Assembly: GCF_003432065.1 (NCBI RefSeq)
Contig: NZ_QWDE01000001.1
Location: forward strand, 1,674,001-1,738,000
From: Mucilaginibacter terrenus
Lineage (GTDB): Bacteria > Bacteroidota > Bacteroidia > Sphingobacteriales > Sphingobacteriaceae
Reading direction: 5' to 3'
Length of the DNA: 64,000 nucleotides
The notes below the pieces were generated by a model. The model was not told where the DNA came from. It did not search any database and saw nothing but the letters and a program-made list of their open reading frames with translations. The position numbers and the translations under genes were made by a program. Below are positions 8,935 through 18,331 of the stretch, piece by piece; position 1 is the first letter of the stretch; each line of letters begins with the position of its first letter.

Positions 8935-11718
8935 ATGATCAAACGTTTAGCCCCCTTGTTGTTATTATTATTTATTGCTGCAAAAGTGTCTGCCCAACAG
9001 CCAAGATCTGTTAGCGGATCTTTAGTAGATAGCGTAGGTGCCGTGCCGGGGATGACGGTGAAGCTCACATCAGAGAAAGACAGCGTGGTGGTGGCGAGCG
9101 ATATTAAGGGTGCGTTTGTCTTTGGCGCTGTATTTTCTAAAAACTTTAAAATAACGGTAAGCGGGCTAGGTTACCAGGCGTTCTCAAGGCGGTACGCTAT
9201 GGATGATAATACCGGCGCTATACGTTTGGAGCCCATAAGGTTGATAATGGCAACCAACATGCTGAACACGGTTAATGTTACGGCCATAAACCCTATCACC
9301 ATAAAAGAAGACACTGTTGAATACAAAGCCGCTGCCTACAAAGTGCGGGAAGGCTCGCCGGTTGAGGATTTGTTAAAAAAGTTGCCCGGCGTATCAGTAG
9401 ACAAGGACGGCAACGTAACTGCACATGGGAAACAAGTTACCAAGGTGCGGGTAAACGGCAAAAATTACTTTAGCGGGGATGTACAAACCGCTACGCAAAA
9501 CCTTCCGGCAGATATCGTGGAGAACATACAGGTGATTGATGACTACGGCGACCAGGCTAACCTTACAGGCATTAAAACGGGCGATCCTGAAAAGATATTA
9601 AACATCACTATACAAAAAGGGAAACGTACGGGCAAGTTTGGCCAGGGTACCGCCGGGATAGGTAACGATGACCGGTATGTTGTACGTGCATCGGCAAATG
9701 CCTTTAAGGAAGATGAGCAACTGTCACTTATTGGTACTATAAATAATACCAATGCCAACGCTTTTAACCTTGGATCAGGTGGAGGTGGTGGCGGGCGCGG
9801 TGGACGTGGCGGAGGCAACGCCGGCGCTTCCGGCGGGGTAAGTACCGCTAATGGTATCACCACAAACCGCTCGCTGGGATTCAACTACCGCAACGAATGG
9901 GGCAAGAAAATAACTGCTTATGGCAGCTACAGTTTTGCCGACCGTGATAAGCTGGCAACTACTACATCGCAGCAACAAAACCTCTTTCAATCGGGTACCA
10001 TCATCAATAATGATAATAGCGAAAGCAAAACACATAACCTTAACCACCGATTCGACTTCAACATCGAGTACCGCATAGATACACTCAACTACCTGAAGGT
10101 AAACCCTAGCTTTTCGTACAATTCATCAAACGATAACACCTCGGATGTCTTTAGCAACACCCGCAACAATTCACTTGTAACCGGTAACGAACTTGCACTT
10201 ACCAACGCAACATCTCCCAGCGGCGGTGTGAGCGTGCTGTACAATCATAAGTTCCGCAAGAAAGGGCGCAACTTTAGCATCAATACCAATCTTAACTATT
10301 CAAAAAACACACAGGACCTAAACGATCAGTACACCACCCGGCAGGACACCGTTGTAACGCCGCTGTATCAGCAAATAAATACTAACAACAGCTCGTCCCG
10401 GGTTGGGGTGTCGTTATCCTATACAGAGCCGCTGGTCGCCGGTAATTTTTTGGAAGCAAATTATGCTTATAACCGCAGCAATACTGATAATGAACGTGAC
10501 AACTTCAACATTGATCCGCTTACCGGCGTGCAAACCTTTACCGATTCGTTAAGCACTTTATATAACTATCAGTTCATCACTAACCGTTTTGGATTGAACC
10601 TGCGTGGTGTAAAGGCCAAATACAACTACACTCTCGGCCTGGCAGTACAGCCAACTGAGTTAAACGGGCAGTCGAAAAATTTCAGCACCAGTACACATAC
10701 CTTTAACTATATACCTACAGCAAGATTCATCTACAACTTTTCACGCAACCACTCGCTTGCAGTTAACTACACCGGAAGTAACAACCAGCCAAGTTTTACA
10801 CAGCTGCAGTTACAACCGGATTTTTCTAACCCCCAAAATCGCGTCTACGGCAACCCGGATCTGAAGCCGGAGTTCAGCAACAATATCAGCCTGCGCTACA
10901 ACCAGTTTGACATTGCCAGCGGAAACTCCTTGTTTACTAACTTGTCTTTTACTTCTACGCAGGATAAAATAGTAGCCAATACGCGGCCGGTAACGCTGGA
11001 CAGCAGTGCTATAGGCACCCGCAACAATACAGCACAGGAAACGCGCTATTTGAATACCGATGGCTTTTACTCAGCCAATGGCAATTACGCGTTCTCAAAA
11101 CCGTTTGCTAACCGAAAGTTCACAGTGACACTTAACGGCGGAGCAAGTTTTAGCAACAATGTTTCTTTTATAGAGGACGAGCGTAATGTGGGTAAGAACT
11201 GGGTATTTAACCAGGGCGCCCGGCTAAGGATTGATATTGACAGCCTGATGGATACGGAGATAAGTGGTAATTACAGCGTAAACACCACTAAGTACAGTTT
11301 GCCGTCTTCTATAAACACCAATGCCCGTACCTGGACGCTGGGACTAGATGGCCGCAACTACTTCTTTAATGACTGGGTATTGGGTTATAATCTTACCCAA
11401 ACTATAAACAACGGCTTCAGCAGCACCGTAAAGGCCAACCCTACCCTGCTAAGTACTTATGTAGAGTACCAGTTTTTGAAAAGCCATATAGGTTCTCTGC
11501 GTTTCCAGGCGTTCGACTTGTTTAACCAAAATACAGGCGTAAGCCGCAGTGTAGCAGGCAACCAGATTATTGATACACGTACCAACAGGTTGGGCAGGTA
11601 TTTTATGCTCACGTTTACGTTGAGACTGCAAAAATTTGCCGGCAGCCAGCGCGGGCGTGGTAACGGCGGTGGAGGACGACGAAACTTTGGCGGTGGCCGG
11701 CGCGGTGGCGGTCAGTAA
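8935..11718 (+). CDS. Outer-membrane beta-barrel protein (OMP_b-brl_3 type) with carboxypeptidase-like regulatory domain
   Basis: The 927-residue protein has a signal peptide (about 1-21, ending VSAQ), a CarboxypepD-reg-like beta domain (about 25-105), a plug-like region with VEDLLKKLPGVSVDKDGNV and VRVNGKNYFSG (about 140-215), and a long barrel of alternating strands. It lacks a clear TonB box, which fits the family of TonB-receptor-like barrels in Bacteroidota. A Gly/Arg-rich insert lies near residues 281-300 and the last 25 residues are again Gly/Arg-rich instead of ending in an aromatic barrel strand. The next gene starts 26 bp downstream, so the three genes 8935-12873 may be cotranscribed. 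The ligand is unknown. Confidence 0.88.
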   Translation: MIKRLAPLLLLLFIAAKVSAQQPRSVSGSLVDSVGAVPGMTVKLTSEKDSVVVASDIKGAFVFGAVFSKNFKITVSGLGYQAFSRRYAMDDNTGAIRLEPIRLIMATNMLNTVNVTAINPITIKEDTVEYKAAAYKVREGSPVEDLLKKLPGVSVDKDGNVTAHGKQVTKVRVNGKNYFSGDVQTATQNLPADIVENIQVIDDYGDQANLTGIKTGDPEKILNITIQKGKRTGKFGQGTAGIGNDDRYVVRASANAFKEDEQLSLIGTINNTNANAFNLGSGGGGGGRGGRGGGNAGASGGVSTANGITTNRSLGFNYRNEWGKKITAYGSYSFADRDKLATTTSQQQNLFQSGTIINNDNSESKTHNLNHRFDFNIEYRIDTLNYLKVNPSFSYNSSNDNTSDVFSNTRNNSLVTGNELALTNATSPSGGVSVLYNHKFRKKGRNFSINTNLNYSKNTQDLNDQYTTRQDTVVTPLYQQINTNNSSSRVGVSLSYTEPLVAGNFLEANYAYNRSNTDNERDNFNIDPLTGVQTFTDSLSTLYNYQFITNRFGLNLRGVKAKYNYTLGLAVQPTELNGQSKNFSTSTHTFNYIPTARFIYNFSRNHSLAVNYTGSNNQPSFTQLQLQPDFSNPQNRVYGNPDLKPEFSNNISLRYNQFDIASGNSLFTNLSFTSTQDKIVANTRPVTLDSSAIGTRNNTAQETRYLNTDGFYSANGNYAFSKPFANRKFTVTLNGGASFSNNVSFIEDERNVGKNWVFNQGARLRIDIDSLMDTEISGNYSVNTTKYSLPSSINTNARTWTLGLDGRNYFFNDWVLGYNLTQTINNGFSSTVKANPTLLSTYVEYQFLKSHIGSLRFQAFDLFNQNTGVSRSVAGNQIIDTRTNRLGRYFMLTFTLRLQKFAGSQRGRGNGGGGRRNFGGGRRGGGQ

Positions 11719-11744
11719 CAGCCTGCTTTCATTATATTAGCACC

Positions 11745-12170
11745 ATGTTAAACCAGCGCAGGGTATTTCCGTCTAAAAGAGGATTTGTAATTTACATCCC
11801 TTTAATAATTATGGTTGCTATAGGAGGCATTTACCTGTATACCGGTGAATACATTGCGCTTGCCGTAATGCTGACCGTTATCTGTGCCATTTTTCTGCCG
11901 GCTTTTTTTGACACCTGGTATGCTGTTAGCGATACATCCTTACAGGTTAAGAGCGGGCTGTTTCATAACAAGATTATAGAGATAGCGGCAATTAAAAAAA
12001 TAGAAGATACCAGGACCATTTTCAGCGCTCCTGCTTTATCACTAGACCGGCTGGAAATATTTTACAACAAATTTGACTCGATAGTTATTTCCCCGGAAAA
12101 CAAAGCCGAATTTATTCGCTTGTTGAAAGACTATAATCCATTAATAGAATACGTTAATAAACATGCTTAA
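11745..12170 (+). CDS. Small membrane protein with bacterial PH-like (bPH_4/YyaB-like) domain
   Basis: This 141-residue protein has two membrane segments (about 14-31 and 35-58) followed by a domain with SDTSLQVKSG, ALSLDRLEIFYNKFDSIVISP and EFIRLLKDYNP, the pattern of the YyaB-like bacterial PH domain (PF06713 type). Its function is unknown; such domains are thought to mediate interactions at the membrane face. The 3' end overlaps the next gene by 8 bp, which suggests translational coupling. The start ATG at 11745 is only 26 bp from the preceding stop. Confidence 0.8.
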   Translation: MLNQRRVFPSKRGFVIYIPLIIMVAIGGIYLYTGEYIALAVMLTVICAIFLPAFFDTWYAVSDTSLQVKSGLFHNKIIEIAAIKKIEDTRTIFSAPALSLDRLEIFYNKFDSIVISPENKAEFIRLLKDYNPLIEYVNKHA

Positions 12171-12873
12171 TAAACTATATAAATGTTATTTGCCGCTGAT
12201 GTTGGTTCTACTGTTGAACGCGGCCAGCGGCCATGCACAGGAGCTTACTCAACGTAAAAACCGGCTAACCGATTCGGTTACAGAAGTGTACCAAACCTAT
12301 AAAGAAAATAAGAACATAATGCATGGCCTTTACCAGGCACTGTACAAAAAGAGTACACCTGTAGCTTCGGGCATGTATAACAAAAACGTGCGGGTTGGCA
12401 TATGGCGTTTTTTTGACAGCAAAGGCCGGCTTATAGAAACTTATGATTACGACAACAAGGAATTAAAATTTGAGGGAAGGGAGGATATCACCTCCGCGCT
12501 AAGGTATTTTGTAGACCGTGACCTTGACTCAACTGCTAAGGTGACCAAACCAATAAAGATAGGCGGCAGGTATTACGGATACATACCCTATTTAAGACTA
12601 TTTACCCTACCGAGAGACTTGAGTGACATCAACAAAAACATCTTCTCGGCAGTGGTAGAATTACTGGTAAGCCCTTACGGACGACTGGCAGACTACAAGG
12701 TTCACCTGGTGGCGCCAAATTTTGAACGCGTTATAAATATGAATACGCACCTGCCCGACCCTGCTGATATGGTATTTACGCCAGCCACTTTAAACGGAGA
12801 AGGCATATCATGTCGCATCATGATCAAGGCGTACATTACCGACGATGGTCACCTCGATTTCGATAATGAGTAG
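12163..12873 (+). CDS. Secreted hypothetical protein with MORN-like/YwqK-like repeat
   Basis: The 236-residue product has a signal peptide (about 1-26, ending GHAQ). Residues 45-95 contain HGLYQALYKKSTPVASGMY and VGIWRFFDSKGRLIETYDYD, resembling MORN-type or YwqK-antitoxin-like beta repeats. The C-terminal half (about 120-236) has no family I recognise. It starts 8 bp inside the upstream PH-like gene and ends just before a strong bidirectional hairpin, so it closes that transcription unit. A periplasmic location is inferred. Confidence 0.75.
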   Translation: MLNKLYKCYLPLMLVLLLNAASGHAQELTQRKNRLTDSVTEVYQTYKENKNIMHGLYQALYKKSTPVASGMYNKNVRVGIWRFFDSKGRLIETYDYDNKELKFEGREDITSALRYFVDRDLDSTAKVTKPIKIGGRYYGYIPYLRLFTLPRDLSDINKNIFSAVVELLVSPYGRLADYKVHLVAPNFERVINMNTHLPDPADMVFTPATLNGEGISCRIMIKAYITDDGHLDFDNE

Positions 12874-12878
12874 AATAA

Positions 12879-12906
12879 GAAGGCCCGCTATACAGCGGGC
12901 CTTTAT
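12879..12906. terminator. Bidirectional terminator hairpin
   Basis: A perfect 10-bp stem (12880-12889 with 12894-12903, core GGCCCGC/GCGGGCC) with a 4-base loop sits between the convergent gene ends at 12873 and 12915. T-tracts on both sides are short, so it may serve both transcripts. Confidence 0.7.
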
Positions 12907-12914
12907 CGTTTTTG

Positions 12915-13415
12915 TTAGTGGCTGTGGTGACCATCCGGGCCGTGCGCGTGGCCATGGGACAGTTCTTCCGGTGTTGCCGGGCGAACATTAATGATCTCGC
13001 CTTTAAAATGCAGGTCCTGTCCGGCCATTGGGTGGTTCAGGTCTACAATTACCGAATCTTCGGTTACTGATACTACCTGGCCCTGGAAACGGTTGCCATT
13101 GTTATCCTGTAACGGCAGCACCTCGCCTATCTGGGGCAGGTCGGAACCGTTAAACATTTCTTTTGGAAGGTTAGCTACGGCTTCTTCGTCAAATTCGCCG
13201 TATGCTTCTGCTGCCTGTATATGAAAATCGTAGCTATCGCCAGTGGACAGGGTGCTCAAATTTTCTTCAAACTTTGGTATCATTTGGCCTGCGCCGAATA
13301 AAAAGGTAAGCGGCTGCTCCTGGGTTGCGCTTTCTACAAGGCCTTCGCTGCCGTCCTCTTGTTTGGTGTAAAGATCGTAGGTTAATGATACTACGTGCTG
13401 TGGTTCTATTTTCAT
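12915..13415 (-). CDS. FKBP-type peptidyl-prolyl isomerase, SlyD-like
   Basis: The 166-residue protein has the SlyD arrangement: an FKBP half (GAGQMIPKFEENL), an inserted IF chaperone domain containing AYGEFDEEAV, the return strand NHPMAGQDLHFKGEI, and a His-rich C-terminal tail (GHAHGPDGHHSH) that could bind Ni or other metals. It would assist protein folding in the cytoplasm; no signal peptide is present. It is transcribed convergently with the 12163 gene and appears monocistronic. In other bacteria SlyD homologues also feed metal into hydrogenase maturation, for which there is no context here. Confidence 0.9.
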   Translation of the reverse strand: MKIEPQHVVSLTYDLYTKQEDGSEGLVESATQEQPLTFLFGAGQMIPKFEENLSTLSTGDSYDFHIQAAEAYGEFDEEAVANLPKEMFNGSDLPQIGEVLPLQDNNGNRFQGQVVSVTEDSVIVDLNHPMAGQDLHFKGEIINVRPATPEELSHGHAHGPDGHHSH

Positions 13416-13504
13416 GAGAATTTATTTGCTCGTTTAATAATGTGTAAAAAACATTGCCTGCAAAACTAAGGCCGTTTTATTACCAGCTTAATAATAAACG
13501 TTTA

Positions 13505-15523
13505 TTATTCAATTTGTTTTAACGAATCTGCCACATTGTCTGCCGGTAAGCTGCAAACCCTATCCCTGCATACATATATCTTAGATACATTGCCGGGCTT
13601 ATCCGCCAGCAACGATAAAGTTGCTGCATCACCTCCTAAAATGATCTTATTTGGGACATAATAGCTCTCGAACTCCGCGCGCAGTTGCCCTGCATCCTGC
13701 CCTGTAATAGCCACTTCGTAAGTTCCCAATATCTCCTCAGCAAGCAGCGTTGTCCAGTTCGGGTAAGCTGTGCCGTATTTTGCAAGATGTGGTACTATGT
13801 TCCGCAGCATTTGGGCGGCTATCTCGTGATAGCTTTCCTCATCAAAAAACAGCGCCAATTTACGTAGGTTACGCGCCATTACCGAGTTAGATGATGGTAT
13901 CACCCCATCCATTATCTCATACTTACGGGCAATAAGGTGCTGGTCATCGTCTGCTGTGTAATAGAATATGCCGGTTTGTTTATCATAGTAGTGCAGTATA
14001 GCGTAGTCTGCAATGCCTTTGGCCGTTTGCAGCCATTGCTCGTTAAAGGTAACCTCATAAAGGGCTATCAAGGCTTCGGTAACGTTAGCGTAATCGTCTA
14101 AAAAGGTTGCAATTGGCTCATGGTCGCCGTTTGGCAGCAATACCGGTTCTTTAAAAACCCGCAGCAACTTATCGCCCGACAATAAATTAGTTGTGATGAA
14201 CTCCGCGTTGCGCAGCGCCAGATCAAGGTAGCCCACATTGCCAAACGCCCTATAAGCATCACAGAGGCCTTTCAGCATCAGCCCGTTCCAACTTGCCAGT
14301 ATTTTGTTGTCCAAACCTGGCCTTATGCGTTTATCACGCGCATCAAAAACCTTCTGGCGGGCGAGGTTGATCCTTCCGCGAAGCTCATCTGCCGCTATGC
14401 CCAGCTTTTGAGCAAGTTCTTCGTCGTCGTCTCGCCGGAAAAATACGTTAGAGTGCTCTTCTTCCCAGTTACCTTCATCGGTTACATTGTAATAAATGCA
14501 AAATAGTTCGGTGTCACCATCCAATATCTGTTGAAGTTCAGCTTTAGTGAAAATGTAATACTTTCCTTCTTTGCCTTCACTATCTGCATCCAGCGCCGAG
14601 TAAAAACCATATTCAGGTGACGTAAGCTCACGTTCCACAAAAGTGATTATCTCATCGGCAATGGTTTCATACAGCTGATCACGTTTCCAGGTGTAAGCTT
14701 CCGAGTAAAGGCTGAGCAGTTGCCCGTTATCATACATCATCTTCTCAAAATGCGGCACATGCCATACACCATCTACCGCATAGCGTGCAAACCCGCCGCC
14801 TATGTGGTCATATATGCCACCATACGCCATCTTTTTAAGTGTAAGCTGTACTGATGCAGCTATATCATCGTCCTTAAGCAAATGCGCATACCGCATCAGG
14901 AATATCCAGTTGTTAGGCATCGGGAATTTAGGCGCTCCGCCAAAACCACCTTCCTTATTATCTATATACCTGCGCCAGGTCTTCATTATTGGCTCCAGGT
15001 CTGCACGGCTGTATTCTGCCTGTTCATGCACAAAGGCTACAGATTCATATTGGTTTATGCCCTCGGTAAGTTTTACCGCGTACTCCTCTGCCTCATCGGG
15101 CTTGGTGTTGTAAAAATCGGCCAGGTTAAACAGCAGGCTTACCCAATCGTTCTTACGGAAGTATGTACCGCCGTAAATTGGGCGCTGATCTGGCAGGCAG
15201 ATACAGTTAAGTGGCCAACCGCCCCGACCCGTCATTAGTTGCACCGCGCTCATGTAAATCTGGTCTACATCGGGGCGCTCCTCCCTGTCAACCTTTATAC
15301 AAACAAAATGTTCGTTCATAACAGCGGCAACACCTTCGTCCTCAAAGCTTTCGTGTTCCATAACATGGCACCAGTGGCAAGCGGAATACCCAATGCTTAC
15401 GAGTATCAGCTTATTTTCTTCTTTAGCTTTTCGCAGTGCTTCAGGTCCCCAGGGATACCAGTCTACAGGGTTATTGGCGTGCTGCAATAGATATGGAGAA
15501 GTGGAATTGGCGAGACGATTCAT
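13505..15523 (-). CDS. Thioredoxin-domain protein of the YyaL/SPATA20 (DUF255) family
   Basis: This 672-residue cytosolic protein starts with the conserved family opening [21 protein letters not shown], cut here at the edge of that motif, then a thioredoxin-like fold with a CHWCHVM active site near residues 48-54 and the WPLNC motif about 50 residues later. The rest is the alpha/alpha-toroid region typical of the family, with FPMPNNW and a [17 protein letters not shown] segment. The length fits the family (about 670-700). The biochemical role is still unsettled in bacteria. It is a single gene with no close neighbour on its strand. Confidence 0.92.
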   Translation of the reverse strand: MNRLANSTSPYLLQHANNPVDWYPWGPEALRKAKEENKLILVSIGYSACHWCHVMEHESFEDEGVAAVMNEHFVCIKVDREERPDVDQIYMSAVQLMTGRGGWPLNCICLPDQRPIYGGTYFRKNDWVSLLFNLADFYNTKPDEAEEYAVKLTEGINQYESVAFVHEQAEYSRADLEPIMKTWRRYIDNKEGGFGGAPKFPMPNNWIFLMRYAHLLKDDDIAASVQLTLKKMAYGGIYDHIGGGFARYAVDGVWHVPHFEKMMYDNGQLLSLYSEAYTWKRDQLYETIADEIITFVERELTSPEYGFYSALDADSEGKEGKYYIFTKAELQQILDGDTELFCIYYNVTDEGNWEEEHSNVFFRRDDDEELAQKLGIAADELRGRINLARQKVFDARDKRIRPGLDNKILASWNGLMLKGLCDAYRAFGNVGYLDLALRNAEFITTNLLSGDKLLRVFKEPVLLPNGDHEPIATFLDDYANVTEALIALYEVTFNEQWLQTAKGIADYAILHYYDKQTGIFYYTADDDQHLIARKYEIMDGVIPSSNSVMARNLRKLALFFDEESYHEIAAQMLRNIVPHLAKYGTAYPNWTTLLAEEILGTYEVAITGQDAGQLRAEFESYYVPNKIILGGDAATLSLLADKPGNVSKIYVCRDRVCSLPADNVADSLKQIE

Positions 15524-15615
15524 GCGGTAGTACTTTGTGGTATGACAAACGGTGGCAATTATAGTTGTAAAAAAAACAAAATGCTAACATTCATGCGCGG
15601 TATATTTCAATTTAT

Positions 15616-15648
15616 TTTGAAAGTTCAATTATAATAATCTTAACTTTG
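15616..15648 (+). promoter_or_regulatory. Bacteroidota-type promoter (TTTG-N21-TAACTTTG)
   Basis: A -33 TTTG at 15616-15619 and a -7 TAACTTTG at 15641-15648 are separated by 21 bp, matching the Bacteroidota housekeeping consensus. Transcription would start near 15654, 13 bases before the ATG at 15667, which rules out the in-frame TTG at 15646 as the start codon. Confidence 0.65.
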
Positions 15649-15666
15649 AGCGTTAATTCTATAACT

Positions 15667-16077
15667 ATGAAAGCTTCGGATCGCCTGAAACGGGCCCGCA
15701 TTATCATGTTTCTAGCTGCTATTTACAATATTGTTTGGGGCATTGTTATATCGGCATGGCCGCAGATCATGCTTTTTGGCAACCCACCTACTGATTTTCT
15801 GCTGATCCTGATCCGCTGCATTGGCATGCTGGTGGGTGTGTATGGCATTGCTTACTATTTTGCCTCACGTGATCCTAATACTTATTGGCCGCTTATACTC
15901 GTGGGGTGGATAGGAAAGTTGTTAGGGCCGGTAGGTTCGTTGTACTACATATGGGCAGGTAAGCTTACGCCCGTATTTTTGTGGGTAAATGTTTGGAACG
16001 ATGTAATATGGCTAATACCTTTCGGCTGGATAATATGGCAGGCGGTGAGAAAACAGCTTATACTTACTGCAAACTAA
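15667..16077 (+). CDS. Small four-helix membrane protein, unknown function
   Basis: The 136-residue product is mostly hydrophobic, with about four membrane segments (near 10-28, 42-60, 70-90 and 98-125). I do not recognise the family with certainty; similar small polytopic proteins in Bacteroidota are annotated as hypothetical. The start is set at ATG 15667 rather than the upstream in-frame TTG, because the latter lies inside a promoter -7 element. It converges with the regulator at 16083, with only 5 bp between stop codons. Confidence 0.75.
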   Translation: MKASDRLKRARIIMFLAAIYNIVWGIVISAWPQIMLFGNPPTDFLLILIRCIGMLVGVYGIAYYFASRDPNTYWPLILVGWIGKLLGPVGSLYYIWAGKLTPVFLWVNVWNDVIWLIPFGWIIWQAVRKQLILTAN

Positions 16078-16082
16078 TTAAG

Positions 16083-16985
16083 TTATATCTGCGCTGGCTG
16101 GTTAACATCCAGCTTGTACCCTTTGCTGCGTACAACAATAATTTTAACAGTTGCATCAGCTTCCAGCTTCTTTCTGAGTTTTGAGATGAACATATCCAGG
16201 CTGCGCCCAACAATAACGCCTTCATCCTCCCATATTTCCTTTTGCAGCCTGCTTCTTTCTATTATCTCGTTAGGAGCCAAAGCGAAAATTCGCAGCAAAC
16301 GGGTTTCTGTCCCGGTAAGCTCTGTTGTGTTTCCGTTAACAAAGAGCTTACGGTTTTTTGCGTCGAACAATCCTTGCCCCAAGGTTAACGTGTTGGTATA
16401 CTGCACCTCTGTTAAAGCCTTTGGTGGCTTGCCATATCTAAATAAAACAAATCCCACCAGTGCCAAAAACGGCAGGCCACCCAGCAGGATTTTATTTCTT
16501 ACCGTGATTATAGCACCCGGTTTAAATTTTATATTGATTGTGTAATACGCTTTGGGTTGCTTCCTGCCGATACAGGCCACAATATCATATTTCTTATTTT
16601 CAGAAACAGCATAACCGTAGGTTATGCCAGCACCGCCGCTATTAAGTACGTTAACAACATAATCACCTGCAAGCGGGTCTTTGGCCAACAACCGCCTGGT
16701 AGTATTTACCAGTGAATCCGGCAGAAAAGTAAAATCTTTCTCAAAACTTATCTGGTACTCGTTATTTGCTATTTTCTTAACAGGTAGCACTCTCGATGTA
16801 CTATCACCTGATTGTAACAGCAACTCATGCCCAATCCTGCGGAGCAAAATCTCTCTCCTTGCCAGGTCAAAGTCATCGCCCTGCGCCATACCAAAGGCCA
16901 CGCAGATTGTCGAGATCAGCAAAAGCGTTATCGCTGCAAAGACGTAGTTAAGTTTCCCGGAGAGCAGGTTTCGGCTATCAGCCAT
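16083..16985 (-). CDS. Membrane-anchored one-component regulator with C-terminal winged helix
   Basis: The 300-residue protein has a membrane segment near residues 13-33, an extracytoplasmic region of about 130 residues, a second membrane segment near 168-187, and a C-terminal OmpR/PhoB-type winged helix (about 200-298) containing LTGTETRLLRIF, RSLDMFISKLRKKL and VRSKGYKL. This is the reverse of ToxR, where the DNA-binding domain is N-terminal. A signal sensed in the periplasm would control DNA binding at the inner membrane. It is divergent from a BNR propeller gene, and three TTTACAA direct repeats lie right upstream of its start, suggesting autoregulation. Confidence 0.85.
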   Translation of the reverse strand: MADSRNLLSGKLNYVFAAITLLLISTICVAFGMAQGDDFDLARREILLRRIGHELLLQSGDSTSRVLPVKKIANNEYQISFEKDFTFLPDSLVNTTRRLLAKDPLAGDYVVNVLNSGGAGITYGYAVSENKKYDIVACIGRKQPKAYYTINIKFKPGAIITVRNKILLGGLPFLALVGFVLFRYGKPPKALTEVQYTNTLTLGQGLFDAKNRKLFVNGNTTELTGTETRLLRIFALAPNEIIERSRLQKEIWEDEGVIVGRSLDMFISKLRKKLEADATVKIIVVRSKGYKLDVNQPAQI

Positions 16986-17000
16986 AGCGTCAAGAATTTA

Positions 17001-17028
17001 TTTACAAAGTTTACAATTTTATTTACAA
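17001..17028. promoter_or_regulatory. Three TTTACAA direct repeats, candidate operator
   Basis: TTTACAA occurs at 17001-17007, 17010-17016 and 17022-17028, in the same orientation with 9- and 12-bp periodicity, 16-43 bp upstream of the regulator start. OmpR-type winged helices bind direct repeats at about one helical turn. The assignment to the adjacent regulator is inferred. Confidence 0.4.
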
Positions 17029-17132
17029 TCTAAGTTCCTCATGCCTAAATACATCAAAGTATTTTTGTTGCACCAACTCTGACAGGATCAGAAAACTAAT
17101 TCTGAACATAAACTCTACTTAAAACTCATCAA

Positions 17133-18236
17133 ATGAAAAGATTATTGTTATTTATTCCGGCTATCTTCCTGGGAGTATTTCTACTAAATTCTTTTGTACT
17201 TACAGATAAGGAAGTAAAAAAGGCACCTACAAAAGAGGGCAAATCATTGTCGATTGCAAACATCATTTTTAAATCTGCTGATGGCGGACAAACATGGCAG
17301 GACATTAGTAACGGATTGCCTGAGAATTTGCAGAGAGAAGGTGTGTGGAGAGGTGGTTTATTTGCAGATGACCTGGGGCTGTATTTACGTGCTGGCAATG
17401 GATTTTATCGCAGTGATCCAAAGTCCGCCACGCCATTCTGGGCGAAAGAAATGTTTCCGGGTAACCAACGTAACATCATCCCTGGCAAAAATGGGATGCT
17501 CGCCTATGATTTACGGGGCCAGTTTTTACAAAAACCGGAAGGAACAAATAGTTGGTCACCCATTTATACCAATTTTCAGGAGCAAGCCACAAGCATTGAC
17601 AAAACAGAAGATTGGATGTACAAGAATTATAAGGAGAAAGAAGTAAGAACCGTTTTTGAAACTGCGGCAGGCACAGTTCTCGTTGGCTCGAGCAACAGCC
17701 TTTTCAGATCAACTAACAATGGGAAAACCTGGAAACAAGTGCATGTTGGAGACGGAAGAATGCAGATAGTAGAATCGGATGGGGTACTCCTGACCACCAG
17801 CAAAAATGGAATATTAAGATCTACTAATGAAGGAGAAAATTGGGAGCCTGTACTTAGTGAGGGCGGCCTCGGCATCGCTGTAGAGCGTATAGACGGCGGA
17901 TTTGCTGCGATAGTGTACAACACCATAACTCAGACCAACAGCCTGCACATCTCTTTAGACAGCGGAAAAACATGGAAAGCCATAGGCGAAGAACTGAAAC
18001 CATCCTGGAGTGGTTTACTAATGAAAAAAATAGGCTTGCTTAAATCCTCATCGGATATTTTGTCGGTAAAACAGATGGGTAAATATTTGATATGTGGTTG
18101 CGCAAATGGTTTATTCCGGTCAGCCGACATGGGTAAAACCTGGCATAAACTAAGCTTTCCTGCTATAGGTAATACTGGCTTCAACTTATCTGTTGCCGGT
18201 AACGTGATCTACGTGATACCTAATAAAGGATGTTAA
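17133..18236 (+). CDS. Exported BNR/Asp-box beta-propeller protein
   Basis: The 367-residue product has a hydrophobic N-terminal segment (about 4-22) and at least five Asp-box motifs of the S-x-D-x-G-x-T-W kind: SADGGQTWQD, STNNGKTWKQ, STNEGENWEP, SLDSGKTWKA and SADMGKTWHK. These mark a sialidase/VPS10-like propeller. Catalytic residues of true sialidases (an arginine triad and a nucleophilic Tyr) are not evident, so it is more likely a binding or sensory protein. It is divergent from the membrane regulator at 16083-16985 and could be its periplasmic partner or target. A -7-like TATTTTTG lies at 17060-17067 without a clear -33. Confidence 0.82.
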   Translation: MKRLLLFIPAIFLGVFLLNSFVLTDKEVKKAPTKEGKSLSIANIIFKSADGGQTWQDISNGLPENLQREGVWRGGLFADDLGLYLRAGNGFYRSDPKSATPFWAKEMFPGNQRNIIPGKNGMLAYDLRGQFLQKPEGTNSWSPIYTNFQEQATSIDKTEDWMYKNYKEKEVRTVFETAAGTVLVGSSNSLFRSTNNGKTWKQVHVGDGRMQIVESDGVLLTTSKNGILRSTNEGENWEPVLSEGGLGIAVERIDGGFAAIVYNTITQTNSLHISLDSGKTWKAIGEELKPSWSGLLMKKIGLLKSSSDILSVKQMGKYLICGCANGLFRSADMGKTWHKLSFPAIGNTGFNLSVAGNVIYVIPNKGC

Positions 18237-18264
18237 AAATCAAGTTCCGTAATGATAAGTATAA

Positions 18265-18297
18265 GTATGCTGGCGCAAGTAGGTAGCGTCAGCATAC
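18265..18297 (+). other. Stable hairpin between the BNR gene and the DUF6660-like gene
   Basis: GTATGCTGGCGC (18265-18276) pairs with GCGTCAGCATAC (18286-18297), giving 12 bp with one G-U pair and a 9-base loop. There is no T-tract on either side. It could be a weak terminator for the upstream gene or a 5' UTR element of the downstream pair. Confidence 0.45.
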
Positions 18298-18331
18298 AAT
18301 ATACTATCTGCATTCTCACTATATTTGCCAT

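Noticed and set aside
9543-10047. Pro-rich open frames on the minus strand opposite the barrel gene
   Set aside because: They are the complement of the Gly-rich codons of the outer-membrane protein, with no family features or start context.
18320-18327. TATATTTG as promoter -7 for the Cys-rich gene
   Set aside because: It ends only 5 bp before the GTG start, so transcription would begin at or in the start codon, and no TTTG lies at the right distance.
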